DNA from: Parapedobacter koreensis
GTDB taxonomy: Bacteria; Bacteroidota; Bacteroidia; Sphingobacteriales; Sphingobacteriaceae
NCBI RefSeq assembly: GCF_900109365.1
Contig: NZ_FNZR01000009.1
Coordinates: forward strand, 1-64,000
Length of the DNA: 64,000 bases
Direction: 5' to 3'
A model generated the notes under the pieces. That model was not told where the DNA came from and did no database searches. It was given only the letters and a program-made list of their open reading frames with translations. The position numbers and the translations under genes are program-made. Within the stretch, counting starts at the first letter, position 1. Every line of letters begins with the position of its first letter. Below, piece after piece: positions 55,907 to 64,000 of this stretch.

Positions 55907-58111
55907 TTATTCCGCTGTTAGCTGGAGGATGACACTTTCCCGGCCTTTCCTTACCTGTGGATTAAACCCTATTTTCATTAAGAAATCACCCGAATATACC
56001 TGCTCACTGTGTATGGGTGACGATGTACCCGGATACAGGTTTAGCTCGGATATCCGGTAGTTGCGTGCAGGATCCAGTCCCGCCAATTTTATGGGAAGGT
56101 GGCTGCCTTCATCATACCGGTTATTTACGAGGTAATTGAATAGCACCCCCGCTGCTTTCTCTTTGTCTACGAATAGCATGCTGGCCACGCTGCTTTCACG
56201 CGGATGGGTCAACCGGTACTGATCGCCATGCCACACGATCCCCTTTATGCCATTATAAGTTTGTACGGCGTTTTGGCAGAATTTCAGGTCGCTGTCATTC
56301 AAATGGTCGATGACGATATCAAAACCCAGTTTACCCATCATGGCGACATCCGTGCGGAATTTGATGGGCTGCTTTCCCCAATCCGTCACGTGGTTTGCGC
56401 TGGCAATCGCTGGATAGAAGTAGGAGTTTTCCCATTGGATGAAGATACGTTCCATAGGGTCGGTATTATCGCTGGGCCAATATTCAGTAAAATATTGCAG
56501 TGCAGCATAATCAACCCGGCCGCCACCGCCCGAACAGAGCATCAGGGGCACCGTGGGATACTTGGCCCGTACCCTTTCCAATACCTTGTACAATCCGCGT
56601 ACATATTCGATATACAGATGCGACTGATTGTCCAAATGCGCGGAATAGGCATTGTAAATGACCGCGTTGCAATCCCATTTGATATACGCCAAATCCGGAT
56701 TTTTGGTAAACAGATCATCCACCACGCCGAATACAAAGTCCTGCACTTCGGGGTTGCTCAAGTCCAATACCAATTGATTACGAAAATAGTATTCATCGCG
56801 TTTGGGTTGCTTAATGACCCAATCTGGATGTGTTTCATACAGTTCGCTCTTGGGATTCACCATTTCCGGCTCAATCCAGATACCGAATTTTACCCCGTTG
56901 GCGGAAGCCTCTTTCACCAGTGTACCGATGCCATTAGGAAGCTTCGTCCGATTCTCCGCCCAGTCGCCCAATCCGGCCGTATCCCCGTTGCGGGGGTATT
57001 TGTTGGCAAACCAGCCATCGTCCAGCAAGAACAAATCTACACCAAGCTTTTTGGTATCCTTCAACAGCGCTTTCAACTTGTCTTCGTTGAAGTCGAAGTA
57101 GGTAGCTTCCCAATTATTCAGCAACGTAAGCCGCTGCCCATTGCCATCCAGCAGCTTGTGGTTGCGCGCCCAATTGTGCAGGTTGCGGCTGGCAAGTCCT
57201 TTGCCTTCAGCAGAAAACGTATACATGAATACCGGCGTGGCAAACACCTCCCCAGCTTCCAGCGAATAATCGGATGCGTAATTGTTGATACCTGAAATAA
57301 TCCGCAGGTTATTTTGCGGATCCAATTCGAGGTCGGTGCGGAAATTGCCGCTCCATTGCAGGGAGCCCAGCAACACCTCCCCCTCGCGTTCCGTTGCCGG
57401 CCTGTCCAATGAGACCATGAAAATAGGCGGCTGGAACAGATTGGCCCGCGTGCCTAACTTGGAATCCAACACTTTGATACCATGTGTTAGCTTTTCTTCT
57501 TCCGGCTGCATCTCACGGGCCCAGTCGCCAAAGTACTGCCGAAGCCAGTATTCGCCTGCTTTCAGGTGAAGGTTGGCCGATGCGAATTTGTGCAGCGTAA
57601 CCGTTCCCTGCTCTTCATGTCTGATCTCGCTCCATTGCTCCACGACATCGTCATTGAAATAGGCTTTGTAAAACAAGCGCACTTCAAAGGGATAAGCTGG
57701 ATCTTTCAATAGGATTTTCAGCAGGGATATCCCTTCTCCGACCTGCTCCAGTTCATGGCTCACATACCGCAAATCCAGCGATTTGTTGCCATCGGCATGG
57801 GTGACCGTGATGGCAGGTTCTACCAGATTGCGGGAGCCCGACGGCGTATAGGCCGAAGACAGCAGACCTGTATAATCAGTGGCCTGCCGATATGTACCCG
57901 GGATAGCCCCATATTCGGCCGCCTTACCCAACCGGCGACCTAAATAAATAATATTGACGTCTTTTTGTTCGCTCACCTGGAGCACTAGTGCGTGGCGCCG
58001 CGTTTCCAATGGAATAGTCTGAACCTGTGAAAAAGCAATGCCATAAAAGCAACAACACATCATCAGATTAGTCAGCAATAGCAGCCGCACACGTTTTTTT
58101 TGCATCATCAT
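55907..58111 (-). CDS. GH36 alpha-galactosidase
   Basis: About 734 residues from ATG 58111 (MMMQKKRVRLLLLTNLMM, signal peptide ending at AFSQ); the frame extends to 58168. The enzyme removes terminal alpha-galactose. The N-terminal beta-supersandwich is followed by a barrel with LLDDGWF, the nucleophile motif YIKWDCN (Asp480), the CSGGGGR loop and the acid/base motif WPSDNTDPMER (Asp548); spacing fits characterised GH36 members. First gene of the GH36-GH-D-GntR-SSS operon, with a full promoter upstream. Confidence 0.96.
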   Translation of the reverse strand: MMMQKKRVRLLLLTNLMMCCCFYGIAFSQVQTIPLETRRHALVLQVSEQKDVNIIYLGRRLGKAAEYGAIPGTYRQATDYTGLLSSAYTPSGSRNLVEPAITVTHADGNKSLDLRYVSHELEQVGEGISLLKILLKDPAYPFEVRLFYKAYFNDDVVEQWSEIRHEEQGTVTLHKFASANLHLKAGEYWLRQYFGDWAREMQPEEEKLTHGIKVLDSKLGTRANLFQPPIFMVSLDRPATEREGEVLLGSLQWSGNFRTDLELDPQNNLRIISGINNYASDYSLEAGEVFATPVFMYTFSAEGKGLASRNLHNWARNHKLLDGNGQRLTLLNNWEATYFDFNEDKLKALLKDTKKLGVDLFLLDDGWFANKYPRNGDTAGLGDWAENRTKLPNGIGTLVKEASANGVKFGIWIEPEMVNPKSELYETHPDWVIKQPKRDEYYFRNQLVLDLSNPEVQDFVFGVVDDLFTKNPDLAYIKWDCNAVIYNAYSAHLDNQSHLYIEYVRGLYKVLERVRAKYPTVPLMLCSGGGGRVDYAALQYFTEYWPSDNTDPMERIFIQWENSYFYPAIASANHVTDWGKQPIKFRTDVAMMGKLGFDIVIDHLNDSDLKFCQNAVQTYNGIKGIVWHGDQYRLTHPRESSVASMLFVDKEKAAGVLFNYLVNNRYDEGSHLPIKLAGLDPARNYRISELNLYPGTSSPIHSEQVYSGDFLMKIGFNPQVRKGRESVILQLTAE

Positions 58112-58210
58112 GAATAAAAGTTTCAATGTTCGTTTTAGTTTATAATCCAGCGGTCGAGCAGACATCAAGAATAATACTTTCCCATAGCTATTCTACTCTG
58201 TTCTATCGAA

Positions 58211-58240
58211 CAAAAATAATATATTATTTATAGAATCAAA
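58211..58240 (-). promoter_or_regulatory. Promoter of the GH36-GH-D-GntR-SSS operon
   Basis: On the minus strand TTTG (58240-58237) and TATTTTTG (58218-58211) lie 18 bases apart, matching the -33/-7 pattern. The start would be near 58204. Confidence 0.65.
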
Positions 58241-58370
58241 TACTTCAAACAGATTTTAGTCGCTGGAATAAGAGTGCTGTCGCTTTTTTTGGGCCATATG
58301 AACCCTATACCCACAAAAAGTTAAAAATTATTTTGGCATTGATTTATTTTTTTCTACTATTGCATATATA

Positions 58371-58394
58371 TAGTATAGTATAGTATAGTATAGA
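58371..58394. repeat. Pentanucleotide tandem repeat (TAGTA)n
   Basis: Almost five copies of TAGTA follow a short TATATA tract in the region between the GH36 operon and susC. Slippage could change spacing between the two promoters. Apart from the two promoters, I see no gene in the roughly 450-base intergenic region. Confidence 0.7.
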
Positions 58395-58586
58395 TTGAGG
58401 GTGATACCAATTCAAAAACCAAGCTAATTATTATGATGCGACACTGTACATCAGAAGGCCCCTTGTAAACCAAAAATAAAATGGATTCGGATATCTACAT
58501 ATTTCAAGAAACTAGACGGCCCCTGCGTAAGGGCTTAATCCATTTCTTTGATAAAAAAGTCTATGGATAACGATCCGGCAACCCGC

Positions 58587-58594
58587 TAATTTTG
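58587..58594 (+). promoter_or_regulatory. -7 element of the PUL 2 susC gene
   Basis: TAATTTTG matches TAnnTTTG and lies 43 bases before the chosen ATG. It overlaps the upstream TTG start of the longer frame (58592), which supports the ATG at 58637. No -33 box at standard spacing. Confidence 0.5.
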
Positions 58595-58636
58595 TTTGAT
58601 TGTTCATTACCAATTTTAATCAATTATAAGCAGCTT

Positions 58637-61600
58637 ATGTATTCCAATTTACACACCAAATCAATTATTGTGCGATACCTTGCGCTTTTCATGGTGCTCT
58701 TGCCGTTGTGGGGCATGGTGGCCAAGGCTCAAGTTGGCGAAAGCATCCGTATCACAGGACGTGTTACGGACAGTATCGGCACCCCATTGGAAGGAGTAAA
58801 CATTACCGTCGTCGGGAATCCGGCAAGTGCCTCCACCGGCGCGGATGGTGGCTTCCAAATCACGGCCCCTTCAAACGGGACGCTTCGCTTCACCAATGTA
58901 GGCTTCATCAGCCAGGATGTGGCCGTCGATGGCCGGACATCCATTACGGTCGTTTTAGTAGAAGACGTGACTTCATTGACCGAAGTGGTGGTAGTAGGGG
59001 CATCCCTGAAACAACGTGATCTGACAGGCGCGGTGGTCAACATCAACGAGGCTACCCTGAAAGAGCGCCCCGTGCTGAGCATCAACGAAGCCCTGCAAGG
59101 CAAAGCTGCCGGGGTGCTCATCCAAAACTCGCCGCAACCCGGTGGAAATGCCTCCATTCGAATCCGGGGAAACAACTCCATGCAATACGGTGGCAACCCC
59201 ATCTATGTGGTAGACGGCATCGTGATGGAAGGTGACTTCAACCTATTGAACCTACACGACGTGCAGTCGATAAACGTCTTGAAAGACGCCTCTTCTACCG
59301 CACTTTACGGATCGCGGGGCGCGCAGGGCGTGGTCGTCGTCACGACCAAGAAAGGCGGCGCGGGACAGGGCAAGGTGACTTATGATGGCTGGGTGGGGGT
59401 CCAGGAATTTGTCAATGAATCATTGACCTTGGGTGCCAAGGACATGTATGAGCTGCGCATCGAAGCACTGGAAAACTCCAACACGGTAGGCGGCAATTTT
59501 TATGCAAATAATCCCGGAGCCACCCACCAGGATTTTCTCGACCAAGAACTTTTCGCTCCTGGCAAGCTGTGGTTTGCCGATTATGAAAAGACCGCTTATG
59601 CAAATGGCAACAGCTACAATTGGCTGGATGCAGTGACCCGCAGGGCGGTACAACAAAACCATGCGCTGGGATTCTCAGGGGGTACTGACCGCAGCTCCTA
59701 TTACCTGAGCTTTGCGCTGAATGACCAAAATGGTTTGGTAGAAAACTCCAACTATAAGAGCTATTCCGGGCGGATTAATGCCGAGCAACAAATCAATAAA
59801 TGGCTGAAAGTAGGGACAAACACGTCATATACCAGCGGACGTGACGCCTATGCCGATGATAAAGTGTTTGGGGTGGCCCGTGCGGCTAATCCCTTATTAC
59901 CCATCAGCGCTGATTCGCTATACTTGGCTTGGGGCAACAACTGGGATATCAACATGGAAAATCCGCTGCGCTCCTTGACCATCGACCGTGAGCGCACGCG
60001 AAATAAAGTACTATCCGCAAATTACTTGAATGTCAATCCGATTGAAGGATTGAATATCCGTACTTCATTTTCTATTGATGTGCTGGAACAAAAGTACTAT
60101 GAATATATCCCCAGCGATATCCAACAAGCGAAACGCGACTCTTATCGCGGCAGGGCTATTCACAACATCGATTCCCGGAACAATTATCAATGGGACAACT
60201 CCATCACGTATGACAAAACCATCGGCGAACATTCCATCAGTGGGTTAGTGGCCACCAGCATGAGCAGAAATTCCTTTAACTATACCAATGTAACCGCCCG
60301 CGACTTCCCCATTGATGACTTTCGGTATTATAATTTAGGCGCTGCATTTGACAAGCCAAACTTTGCGTTGGGCTCGGATTTCGTTAGTTCCACGCTCCTC
60401 TCCTATTTGGCGCGGGCCAATTATTCTTATGCAGGCAAGTACTTAGCAACAGTGACCGGGCGGTTTGATGGTTCGTCCAAATTTGCAAAAGGCAACCAAT
60501 GGGGCTTTTTCCCCTCAGTGGCCTTGGGATGGAACATCGCACGGGAAGATTTCCTGAAAGACGTTGAACAGATCAGCCAACTGAAACTCCGGTTTGGTTA
60601 TGGCAACGTAGGTAATCAACGGATTCCTGACTATGCATTCTACAGCTTGTATAATCCGGCATATTCTTCGGGACAGGTTTCATTCAACTCTTCCGGACTC
60701 CGGGGTTCGCCGGATCTGACCTGGGAAAATCAGCGGCAGTTGAACGTAGGGGTGGATATTGGACTCTTCAGAGATCGGCTGACCTTGACAGCTGACTATT
60801 TCGATATCGTAAACTCCAATCTGCTGATGCGCCGGTCGCTCTCTACGCTGACGGGATACCGTGAGGCCATTGTCAATATCGGCGAGATGACCAACAGGGG
60901 TGTCGAGCTCTCGGTGAATGCCAACATTATCCGCAACAACAGCTTCAACTGGGACTTGTCTGCCAACATTTCTACCGATAAGAATACGATCACCCAATTG
61001 TATGGCGACGTGGATGCTATCTACGCCTTTGGCGGCTTCACGGGCACGGATATTCAGCGCGAAGGCAATTTCTTTCTGGGCGAGTCATTAAACACCATCT
61101 ATATGTGGGAATTTGACCGTATCATCCAGGAATCCGATATGGATTATGTCAACAGCCTGGTGCTTCCGGGGAAACAATTACAGCCCGGTGATATCCTGCC
61201 GAAGGACCAACAAAACCCCGGGGAGCCCGGCTATGGTGTCATTGACGAAAATGATCGCGTGATCATCGGCAAAAAGGACCCCAAATTTTATGGCGGTTTC
61301 TCGTCCAACATAGCCTATAAAGGCTTATCGCTGAATGCGGTATTTGTGTATTCGTATGGCGCAAAACGCGTAAGTGGATATTACGAAAGCCTCATGAGCG
61401 GAACAGGCTACGGCCCCACCCATAAGGACATGTTAAACCGGTGGACGCCCACCAACACCAACACCAATATTCCAAGAGCTACGTATGATAACCCTGTCCG
61501 ATTCTCCAGCGGAGAAACTTCCTGGGGCATACAAGATGGATCTTTCTTGCGCTTGGCTACCCTTTCGTTGGGATACAGTTTGCCTCAGCAGGTCTATTCC

Positions 61601-61744
61601 AAAGCAGGGCTGAGCGGGTTCCGATTGTATGTGTCTGGTAATAACTTATTCACGGTAACAAAGTATAAAGGATACGATCCCGAAAATGGCGATGGGTATC
61701 CTACTGCAAGGATGTTTGTGCTGGGGGTGAATGTTAGTTTATAG
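58637..61744 (+). CDS. SusC/RagA-family TonB-linked outer-membrane transporter (PUL 2)
   Basis: 1035 residues from ATG 58637 (signal peptide ends at VAKAQ). A carboxypeptidase-regulatory-like domain (ITGRVTDSIGTPLEGVNITV) precedes the TonB-box region LTEVVVVGASLKQRDLTGAV. The plug contains YVVDGIVMEGDFNLLNLHDV and INVLKDASSTALYGSRGAQG, and the barrel ends LGVNVSL. It imports oligosaccharides together with the SusD lipoprotein 21 bases downstream. It diverges from the alpha-galactosidase operon. Confidence 0.96.
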   Translation: MYSNLHTKSIIVRYLALFMVLLPLWGMVAKAQVGESIRITGRVTDSIGTPLEGVNITVVGNPASASTGADGGFQITAPSNGTLRFTNVGFISQDVAVDGRTSITVVLVEDVTSLTEVVVVGASLKQRDLTGAVVNINEATLKERPVLSINEALQGKAAGVLIQNSPQPGGNASIRIRGNNSMQYGGNPIYVVDGIVMEGDFNLLNLHDVQSINVLKDASSTALYGSRGAQGVVVVTTKKGGAGQGKVTYDGWVGVQEFVNESLTLGAKDMYELRIEALENSNTVGGNFYANNPGATHQDFLDQELFAPGKLWFADYEKTAYANGNSYNWLDAVTRRAVQQNHALGFSGGTDRSSYYLSFALNDQNGLVENSNYKSYSGRINAEQQINKWLKVGTNTSYTSGRDAYADDKVFGVARAANPLLPISADSLYLAWGNNWDINMENPLRSLTIDRERTRNKVLSANYLNVNPIEGLNIRTSFSIDVLEQKYYEYIPSDIQQAKRDSYRGRAIHNIDSRNNYQWDNSITYDKTIGEHSISGLVATSMSRNSFNYTNVTARDFPIDDFRYYNLGAAFDKPNFALGSDFVSSTLLSYLARANYSYAGKYLATVTGRFDGSSKFAKGNQWGFFPSVALGWNIAREDFLKDVEQISQLKLRFGYGNVGNQRIPDYAFYSLYNPAYSSGQVSFNSSGLRGSPDLTWENQRQLNVGVDIGLFRDRLTLTADYFDIVNSNLLMRRSLSTLTGYREAIVNIGEMTNRGVELSVNANIIRNNSFNWDLSANISTDKNTITQLYGDVDAIYAFGGFTGTDIQREGNFFLGESLNTIYMWEFDRIIQESDMDYVNSLVLPGKQLQPGDILPKDQQNPGEPGYGVIDENDRVIIGKKDPKFYGGFSSNIAYKGLSLNAVFVYSYGAKRVSGYYESLMSGTGYGPTHKDMLNRWTPTNTNTNIPRATYDNPVRFSSGETSWGIQDGSFLRLATLSLGYSLPQQVYSKAGLSGFRLYVSGNNLFTVTKYKGYDPENGDGYPTARMFVLGVNVSL

Positions 61745-61765
61745 AAAAAGTAATAGCGATATATT

Positions 61766-63274
61766 ATGAAAACGAAATTTATAAAGGCAATTTGCTGCTT
61801 CGTAGCGTTGGGTACGATCAGTGCGTGCTCAAACTTTTTGGATGAGCTACCCAAGACCAGTTTGACGGAGGAACAGGTATTTGGGGATGAAGAGAACATC
61901 CAACTGCTCATTTCCGGATTGTATACACAATGGCGGAATACCAAGCAAGATAGGGGTGGTTTCATGTTTACATTGGGTACTGACGAAGCCAAGCAGGGCG
62001 GACAGCAAGTACAGGAAAATAACGTACAGGCTGCGCTGGATAAGTACAGCAACGCACTGAATGCTCCCAACTCCTCACTGGCCGAACAGTGGAATAAACG
62101 GTGGCCCGTAGTCACTGCTGCCGCAAAAGCCGCTTATTATGCGCAGTCTAATAGCTTGAAAGCGCAGGCCCGCTTCATTCGGGCGACCATCAACTTTGAA
62201 TTGGCTATGTTATGGGGCCCTATCCCGATCATCGACCAAGAGAACATGCGGGAGGCCAGGCAGCCCCTGACGGATGTTTTTGATTTCATCATCAAAGACC
62301 TGGAATTTGCCGCAGAGTATCTTGAAGACACGCAATCCGACAAGAAAATCCCTACAAAAGGGGCAGCATTGGCCTTGTTGGGGAAAGTATACCTGTCCGC
62401 ACCGGAAGAAACGGGTTTCCGCGACTATGAGCGGGCCATCTCCTATTTTGACCAGGTCATTCCGCAGTATGCACTCCTGGATAACTATGCCGATTTATTC
62501 AACACGACATTAAACCAAAATTCATCGGAGTCCATATATGCCTTCCAATTCATCAATCTCTCTCCTGATAACAACATGGCCCAGCACCATGCCGGCTCAA
62601 GGGCGGTGGCTGATTTGGATGGAAACACGTATTTCGGTGGCTATGACCTGATCATGCCGACAGATTATTATGCCAATGATCAGACAAACGGCGGCGTATG
62701 GGAGCCCGGTGACACACGCAAATTGGCGAGCATCCGTTATGACTTTACCTTGCCCGACGGCCGTGTACCGACCATCACCTGGACGGGGCAACAGGACGAA
62801 CTTGGCCCTCACACCCGTAAATTTGAAGACATCAGGACCCAAGGCGTACAAAACTTCTGGTATTCGGGTGGATTGATTCACTATTTGCGCTTAGCGGATA
62901 TCCTACTATGTAAAGCGGAGTGCTTGAATGAACTCAATCAAACCGCTGAAGCTATTCAATTACTGAACACCACCGTACGCAGGCGCGCATTTGGCGGCAC
63001 CATCCCCGAAGGATACTCTTGGGAAGGCATTTCAAGAGAAGAATTACGGGAGCGGATCATGGACGAACGTATTCGCGAACTCGGCTTCGAAGGATGGCGG
63101 AGGATGGATCTCATCCGTACCGGCAAATTGGTGGAATATGTCTCCGAACGCAATCCCTGGGCTAAAGCAGAGGGAGCAATACGGGAATTCCACAACCGCT
63201 ATCCAATTCCGGAATCTGAAATCAAACAGAATGATATGATCAACGAAGAGGACCAAAATCCGGGATACAACTAA
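61766..63274 (+). CDS. SusD/RagB-family glycan-binding lipoprotein (PUL 2)
   Basis: A 502-residue outer-membrane lipoprotein. The signal ends in the lipobox ISAC, followed by SNFLDELPKTSL, the usual SusD N-terminal motif. The SusD-like region includes AQARFIRATINFELAMLWGP, and the C-terminal RagB part has RLADILLCKAECLNELNQTA and IMDERIRELGFEGWRRMDLI. It is the surface binding partner of the SusC pore just upstream. Confidence 0.96.
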   Translation: MKTKFIKAICCFVALGTISACSNFLDELPKTSLTEEQVFGDEENIQLLISGLYTQWRNTKQDRGGFMFTLGTDEAKQGGQQVQENNVQAALDKYSNALNAPNSSLAEQWNKRWPVVTAAAKAAYYAQSNSLKAQARFIRATINFELAMLWGPIPIIDQENMREARQPLTDVFDFIIKDLEFAAEYLEDTQSDKKIPTKGAALALLGKVYLSAPEETGFRDYERAISYFDQVIPQYALLDNYADLFNTTLNQNSSESIYAFQFINLSPDNNMAQHHAGSRAVADLDGNTYFGGYDLIMPTDYYANDQTNGGVWEPGDTRKLASIRYDFTLPDGRVPTITWTGQQDELGPHTRKFEDIRTQGVQNFWYSGGLIHYLRLADILLCKAECLNELNQTAEAIQLLNTTVRRRAFGGTIPEGYSWEGISREELRERIMDERIRELGFEGWRRMDLIRTGKLVEYVSERNPWAKAEGAIREFHNRYPIPESEIKQNDMINEEDQNPGYN

Positions 63275-63307
63275 GTATTATTCCTTGTTCGGCCCTATAC
63301 CGGCGGC

Positions 63308-63356
63308 CAAAAATCCATTGCTGTGTTCAGTACGTTGACATGGCAATGGATTTTTG
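63308..63356. terminator. Terminator hairpin after PUL 2 susCD
   Basis: CAAAAATCCATTGC (63308-63321) and GCAATGGATTTTTG (63343-63356) form a perfect 14-bp stem with A-rich and T-rich ends, so it could work in both directions. It lies 33 bases past the susD stop. Confidence 0.75.
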
Positions 63357-63416
63357 CTGTGCCCCCTTTGGCATGGCCTTTGCCTTTTTTACCTTGTAAA
63401 ACAAAACTATATCATT

Positions 63417-63794
63417 ATGAAAAATCAAATGAAAGTATTTGGGGCGTTAGTGATAGCTTCATTGATGTTTGTAGTTTCATGTGACAAGGACACTGATCCT
63501 GCAGATAGGGACGTATTCGTAGGAACCTATGAAGGGACAATTACCTTCAATGACAGCGAACGAACAATCACGGACGAGGATGGCCGAGTGACGGTAACGA
63601 AAGTAGGTGATTCTTACTCGTTTATCTTCGGTAGCGGCATACCGGATATCACGGGCGTTCGTTTCGAACAAGGTGATGACAATGTCTATGTCGGCATTGG
63701 TGAAGGATTTACAGGCATCCGGATTACGGCAAGTTCACTCAACATAGCGGTAACAAACGGCCAAGGCACGTGGACTGCGGATTGCAGCCGATAA
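63417..63794 (+). CDS. Small PUL-associated lipoprotein of unknown function
   Basis: 125 residues from ATG 63417; the longer frame lacks a signal sequence. The signal peptide ends in VVSC, followed by DKDTDPAD, an acidic surface-export-like patch. The rest is a small beta-rich domain (FVGTYEGTITFNDSERTIT) similar in style to calycin or lipocalin-like lipoproteins in Bacteroidota. No catalytic motif. Position after susD suggests a surface accessory role, though it lies beyond a terminator. Confidence 0.7.
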   Translation: MKNQMKVFGALVIASLMFVVSCDKDTDPADRDVFVGTYEGTITFNDSERTITDEDGRVTVTKVGDSYSFIFGSGIPDITGVRFEQGDDNVYVGIGEGFTGIRITASSLNIAVTNGQGTWTADCSR

Positions 63795-63808
63795 TTATAC
63801 TTAATTTT

Positions 63809-63839
63809 AGGGGCGACCGGTGACGATCGCCCCTTTTTT
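63809..63839 (+). terminator. Intrinsic terminator after the small lipoprotein gene
   Basis: GGGGCGA (63810-63816) pairs with TCGCCCC (63827-63833), followed by six T. It lies about 15 bases after the stop codon. Confidence 0.85.
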
Positions 63840-63866
63840 CTTATTTTGCGGGCCTATAAGAAACGT

Positions 63867-64000
63867 ATGGAAAGTGTGACACCAAGTAAACAAGGCAAGA
63901 CAACCCGAACAAAAACATGGACAAAGGCAAAAAATGGTAACATCAGCTTTATTCTGTTGATTACCATTGGTACAGCGTTTTTTTTGGTTTCATGCACGCT
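63867..64000 (+). CDS. Partial lipoprotein gene, cut by the window end
   Basis: ATG 63867 opens a frame running off the window: 44 full residues are visible. A basic n-region (KQGKTTRTKTWTKAKNG) is followed by a hydrophobic stretch ILLITIGTAFFLV and the lipobox VSC, so it is a lipoprotein. It is too short to have appeared as a long open frame. A TATTTTG motif 19 bases upstream is a near-match to the -7 consensus. Function cannot be judged. Confidence 0.6.
   Translation, partial: MESVTPSKQGKTTRTKTWTKAKNGNISFILLITIGTAFFLVSCT

Noticed and set aside
56204-57295. 363-residue open frame antisense to GH36
   Set aside because: It is a shadow of the GH36 catalytic domain with no family resemblance or promoter.

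Overview
The window is a chromosomal segment of a Bacteroidota, most likely a Sphingobacteriaceae-type organism (Parapedobacter, Sphingobacterium or Olivibacter relative; the genus is inference). Supporting signs are two SusC/SusD pairs, a hybrid two-component regulator, a type IX secretion (T9SS) adhesin with a PorP/SprF partner, lipoproteins with acidic residues after the lipobox cysteine, and many promoters with the Bacteroidota -7 element TAnnTTTG. No rRNA, tRNA, CRISPR, insertion sequence or prophage was seen.

Layout. (a) 1-5.6 kb: an antitoxin/RelE-type pair whose toxin start looks frameshifted, a NarL-type TPR histidine kinase and response regulator, a beta-propeller lipoprotein, a rhodanese-type sulfurtransferase and a DUF1304 remnant. 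(b) 5.6-14.6 kb: a compact polysaccharide utilisation locus (PUL 1) with SusC, SusD and one clan GH-A hydrolase on the minus strand. A divergent membrane-bound propeller/Y_Y_Y/LuxR-HTH regulator lies beside it, and the susC promoter is flanked by inverted-repeat arms. (c) 14.7-21.1 kb: a GT39-like glycosyltransferase, Mfd, an ECF sigma factor with a small membrane partner and a small membrane protein. (d) 21.4-26 kb: GNAT, DUF418, MATE, heme oxygenase and LOG-family genes. (e) 26-41.8 kb: a surface/sensing island with PorP/SprF, a 2241-residue multidomain T9SS adhesin, a second DUF418 paralog with a small membrane protein, a hybrid two-component system, a LytTR regulator and a beta-helix protein related to part of the adhesin. 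(f) 41.8-64 kb: PUL 2, apparently for an alpha-galactose/fucose-like glycan. It holds an MFS sugar porter, DUF5107-TPR protein, AraC regulator, aldose 1-epimerase, GH95, a minus-strand operon (GH36, GH-D, GntR, SSS symporter), SusC/SusD and two lipoproteins, the last cut by the window end.

How it works together (inference). In PUL 2 the SusCD pair would import oligosaccharides, periplasmic GH36, GH-D and GH95 enzymes would release alpha-linked galactose or 6-deoxy sugars, the SSS and MFS carriers would take monosaccharides inward, and the epimerase would equilibrate anomers. AraC and GntR regulators replace the usual hybrid two-component system. In region (e) the adhesin probably leaves by T9SS with the adjacent PorP/SprF protein.
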